From Gymnogyps californianus (Eukaryota; Chordata; Aves; Accipitriformes; Cathartidae), in NCBI RefSeq assembly GCF_018139145.2, contig NC_059473.1, positions 59,874,707-59,938,706 of the forward strand: a stretch of 64,000 nt of DNA. The letters run 5' to 3'. Made by a program: the position numbers and the translations under genes. Below, piece after piece: positions 37,301-49,300 of this stretch. Under the pieces are notes generated by a model. That model was not told the DNA's origin, did no database searches, and saw only the letters and a list, made by a program, of their open reading frames with translations. Positions within the stretch are counted from its first letter, which is position 1, and every line of letters begins with the position of its first letter.

Positions 37301-40300
37301 TTTATGCAACAGGAACAAATGAAAAATTGTAAATGACCAACTTACCTTCAGCTGTTACATGAATCAGCTGTTACCAGAGCAAAAATCAATACTGTTCCCA
37401 GTAATGCTGTTCCTCTCATAAGCATCCCCTATAACAGATGTAATTATGTTTACAGTAAAAGCAATGCTGTAGTGTAGAGTTACGAATACTCTGACAATGC
37501 TTGGCACTGAGGCAGTGGGTAAAGGTCATCCTCAAGTGCATTACTAGTGCCAGCAGCTGTAAAGGCAAGTTGAGGTGTCAACAACGGAGAAGCGGATACC
37601 CAAGTATTTTGGCTTTTGTAACAGTGTAATGAAATACATTTTGCACGTCTCTCTCCAAACACCATGCAACGCCTTTGAATTTGTTTTTGCGGGGAAGGCT
37701 TAATGGCTTACTTGATACAATTATACTGGTGTAACTGCTGCATGTACACTTTTAATGTAATATCAGAATTGTTTTGTTCAGCTTGTGTCACAATCTAAGT
37801 GGAGAAAAGCATCTGTCTCTTGGGATGAGAATGTGCAGGAGGGAGGGGACTAGACAAAGGCTTGCATAGTTAGAGTTAATATAACAGTTTTCTCTGGCTT
37901 TGTCGTGGAGAGCAGGATGTATTATTGTCGTATCTATTACAGATACCTTAATGAAATTTGTGGTGATTATGGAAATGCATGTGAGGTCATGGAAATTGGA
38001 GATGAAATAATGAGACTATTTGTGCCTCTTCTTTTACTTTTGTGGTTTACCACAAATATTTTATAGTATGTTTCCTGGGACATCGTTTCTTTCTTCCTCT
38101 TCAAGCAACCTCTACCTAAATTTAGGGCCACATTTTCCCATTTCTTGTCACTCCAGGAATGGTTAAAAAAATACACCCATGCACTGTTACGCTCTTCTGC
38201 CTTAAGCAGCTCTGGACACCCTCCCCATCAGGGGTCCCGGTCCTGAGCCTGCCCAGAGCATCACTGTTGCTGTACACCCTCACTCACAGAGGTAGCAGCC
38301 CACTGCTGCAGGGCTGCCACTAGCCAAGTTGCAGACAGGAGCAATTGTGATGTATACTTTGCAGTTACAGTTTGAGTTCCCCTGCAGAAAAATTGGGGTC
38401 TAACAATCCAGTTTGCTTTTGGAAAGAAAACAAATAAGGGACTTCAGTTGCTTTTTTCGTGTCTGGCCTTTCAAAATTCCCTATGAACTTCTCACTATTA
38501 AAAACGTGGTAAACAGTCAAAGTTTAGTGATGATACAAGCATGCCGGTATCAATCCTTACATTGTGGCTTGAGCAGGATTTGTTTTCCTTCATTCTCTGT
38601 CTAAACAGAAACTGCTATGGGCCTCTTCCCACGCGGCAGACACTCCCATGATAAACTTTGACTACCACCAGTTTGCAAAAGGTGGGAAAACCGAGAAGCT
38701 GGAAAATTTGCTGAGGCCTCAGCTGAAGTTGCACTGGGAAGACTTTGGAATCTTCAGGAAGGGCGAGAATGTAAGTCCACGGTGAGTGTCCCTGCCCCTC
38801 TGTCCCAGCATAGCCAGGCACCACCTGTCCTAGCCTTCCCAGCTTTCTTCCTGTGTTTGGACCGTGAGCATAAATGACCATCTTGAAATACAATTTTGAG
38901 GCAAAGTGTAGTCTTGGTGCTAAATATATTATTTTGCTTAACTGCATCTCCATTGTTTGGAATCTGCAAAATTACCAGTGCATGGATTTGCTAATACAGT
39001 GTTGCAGATGTAGTCAAGTAATTAGACATGTTAATGGAATACATAGTGCAAGCACATTGTGCACAATCAAAATGTGGGTGGGTATATTCAGGCTGAACAT
39101 TTGATGATCTTGTTCAATCAACTCATGATTAGATGTTATTTTAAAATATACCTTTTTTTCCTCTCTCCTCTTGTGTTTGGTTACCAAAGTCTGCAGACAG
39201 GTACTTTTCGAATGAACTGTTTGGACTGCCTGAATCGTACTAATAGTGTACAGTCCTTCATTGCACTGGAGGTGAGTTTGTCAGAGGACCTTTCGTGGAT
39301 GCCTGTACTGCATACATTGTCTGTTCCATGGGAAAGACAGCAAAGAGGGCATAAGCCTCAGTTATACAAATCTGTCTTGCCAGCTCTATGATACAGAATG
39401 GTGCTGGCTGGAATACTTAAACTGGGGATAAAAAGCAAAAACACATTTAAGAACAATATTGTTGTTGTTTTTTCTCCTTCTGCACCTAATCCAGATCCTG
39501 CTTGCTCAATTAGAGAGCCTTGGGTTGAACTCTAAATCTATAGTTGAGCGCTTTGTGGAATCCTACAAAGTGATGTGGACTCTCAACGGTCATAATCTGA
39601 GCAGAGTATTTACTGGCAGTCGTGCCCTTGAGGGGAAGCACAAGGTAAAGAAAAATGGCAAAACTTTTTATTCACAAGTAAAGAAAGATGTCCGATTTAC
39701 TCTTCAGTGTCACTTGCACTGATGATTCCTGTCTGATGTAGGTTGGGAAACTCAAGGATGGAGCCCGCTCTGTGTCTCGCACCATTCAGTCAAATTTCTT
39801 TGATGCAGTAAAGCAGGAAGCCATCAAGTTGCTGCTCATGGGTGACTTCTTCAGTGAGGAATATGCAGACAAAGGCAAGATGCTCATGGACCACACTGCA
39901 CTGCTGGGTGAGGCCAGTGTAAATCCTTCGCTTTTCTTTTGTGTCTGTTTTTAGCTGTCGGATATAAGAAATTGCGCCCTTTTGAAAAAATCAATAATTA
40001 AGCTACTTTTGCATAAATCTATTGTTTAAAACACTGCTTTCAAGTGATCATAGCACAACTCTGTGTGTTTTAATTCCACTGTGCTTATTTCTCGTATTTT
40101 GTTTTGGACTTCTGAGTATATTTGTCTGCTCTTTGATGATGAACTCCTCTGACAGTTTAGAGGAGTTGGAGCGTAGGTAGACATTTTAGGGCTATATTCC
40201 CTGTCTGGTCCTGTCTGAGTTTGTCTTGAGGAAGTCTCTTGAGCTCAGACTTTCTATCTCCTTATTTTTGGCCTGCAGTTTGCACATGCTTTTAGCCATT

Positions 40301-43300
40301 TGGATATTTAAAGGCACATTTATGTTGTTATGTTGGTTCATTCCCTGCTTTACTCCAGGGCCCTGATAGTCCACAACATATACACATTTGTTTGCACCCA
40401 TCTAGAGTAAACCAACTTAGCTCTCCCTGAGAAGATGCTTGTGTGCAAATATAGGATAATTGCACCTACAAGCAGTATCAGGTGGTCAGTTTGCTCCAGA
40501 GAACTACTGGATTTTAATAGGATAGACTTGAACCATTCAGCAGCACTTCAATCCTGGGGCTGTTCCCTGATGCGGACCACAGGGAAAATATAGATAGCTT
40601 TTCTATGTCTGGATGCCAATGCAAATCAGGTGGTTAAAGATAAAGGTTACCTCAGTTGCTCACACAAAAAACCCACGCTGCTAATCTTCTATACTCATCA
40701 AAAATAAATGAATATAGCAGTTTCCTGTGAGGAGTTCTGACCAGGCTAGAGAGCCATGACAGTGCTAGATTTGAACTGACGTGAGACTCTGTGCTGCTCT
40801 CCGCCTTTCCCTCCACACTCTAAACTTCTTAGGGCTTCAATTTAAGTCATAACTTGTGACATGCTTGATTGCTGTAGGCTAAACTGAAAAGATTAAGGGA
40901 GGAAAAAGAATTTGTTTGCTTATTACTTGAAGAAGTGCAGGAAAACGTATGCTGAAAGTGAGTGACCAGCCCTTCACAAGCTTTCAAAGGGTGCCTGATT
41001 CCTGGAAGAGAAATTGATGACGTCAACCCCAGTTATCTTGTAGTTATTGCCATTGCCATTGGAGTTATTCCTTAGCTTTTGTGCTGTTGCTGCTAGGGTA
41101 ATGCCATTATTTCACAGTGACTGTGTTGCTGCTGTCTATATGCTTTCTGTCCTTTTACAGCACATTCTTCTTTTACACACCCTCTTTCTCTCTCCCCTCT
41201 TCTGTCAGTAACTCCAAGTATTTTGAAGGCCATGTCAGAGCGTCAGTTTGAATTCACAAGCTTCAAGCGTGTTCGTGTTGCCACGGGGACCTGGAATGTG
41301 AACGGGGGGAAGCAGTTTCGAACCAACATCCTTGGTACCAGTGAGCTGACAGACTGGCTGCTGGATTCTCCCAAGCTCTCTGGAGTTTCTGAATTTCAGG
41401 GTAAGACTTCACAGTCAAAATGTGTAAGCAATATTTGCTGGCATCTCTAGAGACAGTGAGTTGGGACACAAGATTTGACCAGCTGTTCCTTTCAAAGGCA
41501 GTGCATCTTGGAGGGCATTTTCTGTCAGTTCTTAGGGGTGTATTCAGCTACATGTAGACTTGTATTGCCTCCCTGCAGCAGCGGAATGGTGTGTGAAGGG
41601 CTCCTGACAGTCAGAGCAACTCCTGAGTCCATACCCTGTGACTGTTTTGAACCTTCAGCAGGTCAGAATTCAGAGGTCTCTTTCACACCATCGTGGGGTG
41701 TATCTGCCAATACTGCATCCCATATTTCATTTTCTTCTTCCATATCTCTGTTCTTTGTTCTTCATTGTAAGCGGGAGCTACATACTTAAGTGGCCTCAGA
41801 ATGTGTCCTTGGTCTTTATCTGGAGCTAAACCTATCTGTACAATCTGGACTCTGAGATTGTCTGGAAATGTTACTATCAAAACCTTCAGACAAAAAGATT
41901 TATTTTGTTGAAGGCAATTTCCTTTTTTTTAGCAGTACAGAAAGCTCTTGTGCTTGTGGCTTGCTTAAATTGGCTGCTGAGTTTCTTATTTACAGAACAA
42001 GGTCAGGTATTGTAATTGATTTACAGATTTTATTAAGGAAAATGAAAAGTGAATGTTCTGTCATTTAAAAATTGAGTGGTTGCAAAACTATGGCAAAACC
42101 TGTGCTTTTGTTGTTACAGTGGAACATTTAGCTTCCTGCAGGCATCACAGGGACAGTCCTGTGCCTAACCTTGAAGCTCAGCAATTCATTCCTCAAATGC
42201 TTGGCTGGTTACACAAGTTGTCTCGTTTGAACCGTTAGTGCTTGAGTGCATGGATATGTGATTAGGTGCAGACCACTGTACTCTGAGCAACTTAGGTGGG
42301 TGATTGGTCCAGTCTGTTTCAGAAACAGTTTAGATGTGTTAGCACATGACTATGCCCATATTAAAATTTGTTGAGAGCCTGTCATGTGCTAGCCTTGCCA
42401 GGCCTTCCCCTGAGAGAACCAGAGGAACAGGACTACATGGTACAGGCAACTGTAATGTGATAGGTCTAAGCAGCTTCTGGAAGAGAGCTGAGTTATGTGA
42501 ATGGGCAGAGTTAGGGTATGACCATGCAAATGTCTGTGTCAGTGCAGTGCCTACACAAATGGGTAAGTGTTCAAAGACAAATGTCCAAAATTATTCATGG
42601 AAAATACACATAAGACAGTGCCTGTCATGTTAAGCCGCTAAAGGAGGCTAGCTGTCATGTGCTAGTTTCACCCTTGTGTCTACAGAGAGTTGCTGCGTAT
42701 TTTACTTTTCTTTCCATTCTTATTTTCTGAGGCAGATCTGATTTAGGTTCCTATGGTTGTCTCCTATTTAGGTCTTCATGTTCAATTAAGTTACTGTTAC
42801 CTTGGCCGTATGACAGTTCAAAAAAAAAAAAAAATCCCTTTAGGCAATGGACAGACCTGATGGGTCAACAGATATGCTTCACACTATTATATGAGAGCAT
42901 TTGATCTTTGGTGTTTTACCAGGGTAATATCCACAGGCCTGGGCCAGGGAAGGGAGGGTCACTGTGCTCTAGAGTAACCTAACCTAACCTTAAGTGCGGG
43001 TGATCTAAGAAGGACTTGGAAGAAAGAAGATAAGAAGAAACTTTGAAGGCTTCCTTAAACTAGTAGATAAATTTACTAAAGGCATTGAGATGGAAGTGAC
43101 ATACTGGTGTGTGGACAGTAAGTTCAGTTACATAGGAATCAGTGTCAAAAAGGAAAAGCATGTTGGGTAAAATGACAAGTGGGTGAAAGATGGTGGGTAG
43201 TGAGATGTTGTGGCTTTAGTGATGAGTGGGGTGAGGGAGAGAGAACATTGAATATTTTCACATCTTAACATTGCTACACTATAATGCTCTGTTCTGAACC

Positions 43301-46300
43301 GCTTCCTGCAAGAGAGATGGAGACCAACTGGTGGGAGAAAAGCAGGAAAAAATTTCAGAGGAACTGCAGGGGTTGTTTTGTGAGATTAGATTAAAGGAGC
43401 TATGAATATGTATAGCTTGGCAGGGGATGCACAAGATAGAACTACAGGAATGATCTCTGACAGAAATTAGAAAACAAGTCGTTAGAAGAAACAACAGAAT
43501 AGTAACTCTTGTATGACTTTTCCCTCTTGCCAACAGATGATGAGAACTGCCCCCCTGACATATTTGCAGTGGGATTTGAAGAGATGGTTGAATTAAGTGC
43601 AGGGAATATTGTGAATGCCAGGTAGGTAAAAAAAAAAAAACAAACCAACAAAATAACAAAAACCCCCCAACCCGCAACTCAAAACAAAAAAACCCCAAAC
43701 CCGAAAAGAGCACCCTCTCCCCCCAAAGGAACCAACCAAACAAAAGCCTCCAGAGTTGTTCTTTTTTATGGTCAGATGTGTAGAATACTTCCTTCCAAGT
43801 CTGTTGCTTGTAATCATAGCTGGAAATGTGTTTGCCGTTAACAAATGGCACTGGGATAGTGTTGAAAGTGCTGTTTCTCTGTGAACTTCTGTACAGTAGA
43901 ATACACTGTGTTTTCTAAGTCTCTTAAGTCTTTATGTTGGCAGAGAAGAATTCTGATGGTTGACATTGATTTAACACTTGTCCTTAAACCCCTGTCTGAT
44001 GTTGGAAAAATGTTATCAGTGACTACAAACATAATTGGCATTCATGTAGGAATTCTAAAATGAACGAAATATCTCTGTGGCTAATTGTGTTTGTGAAAAT
44101 TACAGCTAGAGAAGGAGTTAAAGGCAAAGCCTGAGCTTGGCATGTCACCATGTACAGTAGGCTGTTGTGTATACTGGTCCGTTTGAATCTGAATCGGGGT
44201 GGAACCCTGAAGATAATGTTTTCAATGCTGATTCATCAGGCTGACCAGTTGTCTGTTTTGGGAATGAAAAGTTACAGCAGTGCTTAGCATGGCTGCTGGT
44301 ATATCTGCATGTATCAGTTGACTTTGGAGATAAGAAAAAGCTAGGTCTGGAGAAGTGAAGGTATATGCACCCACCCACACATCTTCAGCTAAGAACAGCC
44401 AACAGCTGTGGGTAGCCAGTCATCTCCCAGTCAGAGAAGATCCAGAGAAGATCTCCTCGTCACTGTGAGCACAAGAAATCTTACAAGTCATGAGATTGAC
44501 ATGGATTTTTGGTTTTATGGTTATGATTACTACAGTCAGCTTCCGGTTATCCCCAGTGAATGGGGGTATCAAATGTCATGTGAGCATGGATCTTTCTAAG
44601 CATAGTAGACAAAATCCCTCTCACGTGCAGAAGCAGGATAACTTTATTTGTGCATTGTGCCTGGGCTCGCTGACCCTGCTAACTCTGGGCTGGCCCGCAA
44701 GGAGGTATTACCTGTCTCTGCCATACATCCTACAGCACTTCCCGTTCTACAGCCTAATGGGATGTCTGTAAACCTAAGGCACAGTTAATCTGCTCATTTT
44801 ATTGACTGTATGTGGTTTGTTTTGATTCCATTAAATGATTTTATGTTTGTTCCAGTACAACAAATAGAAAAATGTGGGGAGAGCACCTTCAAAAAGCTAT
44901 TTCCAGGACTCATCGCTACATTCAGCTGACATCAGCACAGCTTGTTGGTGTTTGTCTTTTCATCTTCGTACGACCATATCATGTCCCCTTCATCAGGTAA
45001 AAAAAAAAAAAACAAAAAACAAAACAAAGAAAAAAACCCCAACCTGTGTCTTCAGTAACATCTGCTGTTGGAGTGTGGCCAGAGAGGGTGGGAGTGATTT
45101 TTCAGCTTGGTGGGAATCATGCAAACCTGGATTCCGGTCTCTGCTTAGTGTGGGAGAGAGACACGTTTCCAGGCAGCAGTAGTCTGGAGTCCATCCTCCT
45201 GGGTACCACAAAGGCCAGGCAGCCGCAATATCTTCCTCCAGTTCAGCTGAGAAGCCAGGCATGCTCCACGTGGGCAGTCAGGGTGTAGCACCTTGTTTGG
45301 GTGCAGTCTTTCTGGAAAAGGAATGACCTGAGCTGGTAAATCCAAGAGTGGAGCACCAAGTGAAGGCAAGTGCCTGCCTCTGCCCAAAGGGCAGGTTTTA
45401 CTGTCTAACCCTCTCCTTAGTGTTTCCATGTGGAAACAGGGCTGGTTCCAGGCCTGAAAAGAATGGTGGAAAAGGTGGAAAGGGGGGTGGGGGAAAGAGA
45501 GCTACTTTTGCCCCCTGACATTTTATAGAATGGAGAGCTATAAGGGCCCATTAAGTGTTTGTGTCTCCCGGATGTCACAAGAACCAGCCTAGTCAGGACG
45601 GTGCAGAGCTGTGTGTCCTCGGCTTACTAGCACGGTTGTCCCTGGAGACTGACCAAACTCGTCTTGCCCCTGGAAGATTACCAAGCCACAGGGATATCTG
45701 CATTAAAATGCCTTTGCCGTGGGCAAGAATTATGCAGGCTAAGTGTAAATGGTAGGAAATGAATAATTAGCCAAAACTATCTTTGGGCATTTGTCTGACC
45801 TTAAAGTCTAGAGTGATCCAAACAGTGCCATCTACTCCATGTTGGGGGCACTGATTGGCCACTGCATTTTGTGATTAAAATATCAAAAGCTGCCTCTTTC
45901 TTCCCTCTGATCTCATGTCTACTGAGAAGATCTGTGCAGAGCTTGTGCAACATCAAGTGCTGTAGGCTAGGCAGAGTAATGCAATACAGGTAACCCTGAT
46001 GGTCTTGCATTGCTGCCTTCCCAGTAATCTTTCTTCAACATGATTTAAAAAAATTACATATTTTTGCTGGTACAAGCAAAAGCAGTCCAGAGGAGAAGTG
46101 TTTCTGTCAGTTTTTGACTTTTCACCTGGTTTACAAGAAATTTGAGTAATCCAGCAGGAAGTGCATGGTTTAAATGGGAATCAGAAGCAGAACAGTGGCT
46201 CTGTTGCAGCTGTCAAACTGCTAGGAATTGGATGTAGCCCTTTGAAACTTAAGAGAAAAAGGGAAGAGTTTGATTTTGGTGACCAAATTTCATCATTTAA

Positions 46301-49300
46301 TGCTAATGTGCTGCTACCTGTTATGTGAGCATAATCAAACCTAACCTGTATGCTTGTGTAGTTTTTCCCATGTCTAGAAAAGGAAAACAAAAATGATCAG
46401 AAGTGCAAAAAAAGGCTTCTGTGCTTATAGAGATTGAAGAGATTAGGACAGAAGTTAGAGAATAGAGAAATAAAATGAGAGAATAGCTGAAGCTTATACA
46501 CCAGTGAAAGGATTGATGAAATACAAGCAGTTAAATGTGCAATAGGTTATCTCAACATAACCTTTGCCATGAATGCAAATCAGATAAATATCAGTCAACA
46601 GTTGGGTAGGCAGGCAGCAGGAAGGGAGAACTCCTTAGAGTGAAAAGACTGAACACATGCTTCTTTTGGAGTGCTTAAAACTCATTTTTTCATAGAAAAC
46701 ATTGATGGTCCTCTTTTGCCTCCCTGAGGGTGTCTTCTGGTGGTTTTCTGCAGTCAGGAAAAGAGAGGAAAATAAAGAGGGAGGAAAAAAGATGGGGGGG
46801 GGGGAGAGAGAGAAGGTGAAGGGCAGGGGGGGAAGAGAGCCTGTAACCTCTTGCATCATTCAGATCATGAATGCCTGACAATAACTCAAATAAGACTTAG
46901 TGGTTTTCTGCCTGCCCCTTGCTTAAAGCCAGTAATATTCTAGTCCAGATCTGCTTGACTTCTGTCTGGAAAGTAAAATTTTCTCACTGGAAAGGACGTG
47001 CATGGTGCTGGGGTTGGTTACAACAATGATCTCATCATTTACTTATCTGATCAGGCAGGCATGCTTTATTCTCGGAGTAGACTGGCTATCTGGGAGAAAT
47101 TATCCTGCGAGCAGGTGGTCTGCTTTGCCAAATCATCTTTCTGTAGTAAAGTGTATGCTAATCATGACATTGAAATACTATATAATTAACAACATGGAGG
47201 CCCTAAGAAATTTGTCATCAGTACAGAACTCATTTTAGGAGTTAGGTGTAAATAGTTGTATCCAGTAATCACCGATTTTATTGCATCTGATTTAACAAAT
47301 TATGGGTTATGATCTGTTGCTCTTTAATTGACTGAAAAATCCAGCATCAGCTGCGAAGTTGGGTTTCACCACATAGCGACACTAATTAAATTGTTAACTG
47401 TCTGAAAAGCAGATTCCCATATGTTCAAAAGTAAAAGGAAAAGTAATAGTAAAATTAGTTATTGTCACTATTTTAAAGATCATGGTAGAGGTAAACTTGG
47501 AAAGTATATTCTGTAGAAATTCCCAATATTTCAGAAATAATGCCCCTTCCAAACAATACAGCAAGACAAGAAGAGGAGGAAAATACTTTCAAATAGTTTT
47601 ATTTCTATACTATTGAATTATACTTAATTTGAAACATAAGTACATGAACATCATCAAGAAACTTTGCAGCCTAAAAGATGGTGCCTAAAAGCAGCAAGCT
47701 TTCTGGATGGGAGAAGACATGGCATTGTAAAGTGGCTTTTCCTTTATGTTGCAGTCAAAGTTAATTGAATGTTTGTCCCTGCAGTCCTTTACTCTCTTCT
47801 CTTTCCATTTTTTTTAAATACAGGGATGTAGCAATAGACACCGTGAAGACAGGAATGGGAGGAAAAGCTGGAAATAAAGGGGCAGTGAGCATTCGTTTTC
47901 AGTTCTATAGTACCAGTTTTTGCTTTATATGCAGTCACTTAACTGCTGGGCAGACTCAGGTGAAAGAGAGGAATGAAGATTATAAGGAAATCACACAGAA
48001 ACTCAGCTTCCCAATGGTAAGTGTAGGTGTATGTATGCTAAAAACATTGGAGATAAAGGCTGTATATTTACATTGTGAAAGCTGGTCTCAGGCTGTCTTT
48101 GATGACAGGTCATCAGAGAAGTCATCTCAGTGCCATGGAGAATGGGCATAAAAGAAATGGTAAAGAAAACATAAAAAAAAAAAAAAAAAAGGAAGCTTGT
48201 TTCACAGGAGACCAGATACCACCCAGTATAGCACTTGCTTTACAAAAGTTCTGCGCCTTTCAAAAAATATAGTTGCTGCAGTGCTTGGAAAGTCCTCACC
48301 TTTGAACAGTTTTCAAGTTGATCTTTCAGGAGAGTGCAACTTAACTGACAAATCTGTAAGGCCTCATGGATAAGATCTAGGTGACTGCTGTTAGCGCTGG
48401 AGAGCATGATATTGATAGCTCTTGCTGGCAGTAGTTAGTATGGGTTCCTAAAAGACCATCCGTGCCACTCAGTACATCAGTGCTTTAGCTGCTCCTGCTT
48501 GGGTACGATTTATCAGTTCTTGGTCACTGATAGGGTACTTTCTGTTCCCTTCATTTTGTCCTCATGAATGTGTCACTGTCAAGGAACTGCTGGCTTTTCT
48601 CAAGAGTGTGGCAAGTAGGGACTATTGGTCTGTATGAATAACTTTTCCCCTAAATGGTGTCAAATCAATCACCTTAGTGTTTTATTTCACACTTGTCTCC
48701 TCAGGCCAGCAGATAACCCATGGGATTTGGTAGCAGTGCTTCTTTGCTTCTGTTAATGTTGGTTGCTTTAATTTCCACAATGCTTTCTTTCTCAGACCTC
48801 TCTGGAGAGGTCCTAAACCAGGGAGGGAATGGACCAGTTTGTGTATTGTGGTTAGTCAGCAGAAAATGGCGTTTAGGTTACAAAGCATAAAATTTTAACT
48901 CCCTGTTGTTTGCAAGGTTTAGAGGCTTGGCACATGCAGCATATCAATCAGTTGTTTTATGTAGGAACTCATAGTGACAGTCTGAACGTCCTGCATAGCG
49001 TTTCTGTTCCAAATGGCCATAAAGTTGTGCTTACGGTAGTTTTTCCTTCTAATACGTCATTTGCTGTTTTATGTCCTTCACATTTACAATAGCTACATGT
49101 ACCTTGTGTGTATAATGCATATAAAGAGTGCCCTCTAGTGCTGTGACAGCCACAGCTCTGGAACATTTCCTTTACAAATCTCTGGGTTTTAGAGGTTTAT
49201 AGCTTAACTAAAAAAAAAAAAAAACAAACCAACCAACAAACAAAAAGACTGGTTAGAGGATAGAATGTTAAACTTAGAATTGGAGTGAATTTTCATTGAT

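Larger units (their letters stand above)
44997..47823 (+). other. SYNJ2: SYNJ2 intron, 2.8 kb
   Basis: Begins with an A-rich tract directly at the donor (44999-45036) and includes a polypurine/G-run block (46757-46836). A moderately GC-rich stretch lies at 45060-45700. No gene is recognised. The acceptor follows a T-run and ATACAG. Confidence 0.88.

Noticed and set aside
42975..42990. CCTAA repeats as an interstitial telomere sequence
   Set aside because: The vertebrate telomere repeat is CCCTAA/TTAGGG. This is three units of CCTAA, too short and of the wrong unit.
43279..43851. 190-codon minus-strand ORF
   Set aside because: It runs antisense across SYNJ2 exon 13 and the A/C-rich tract, so its Phe/Gly/Val-rich stretch is low complexity.
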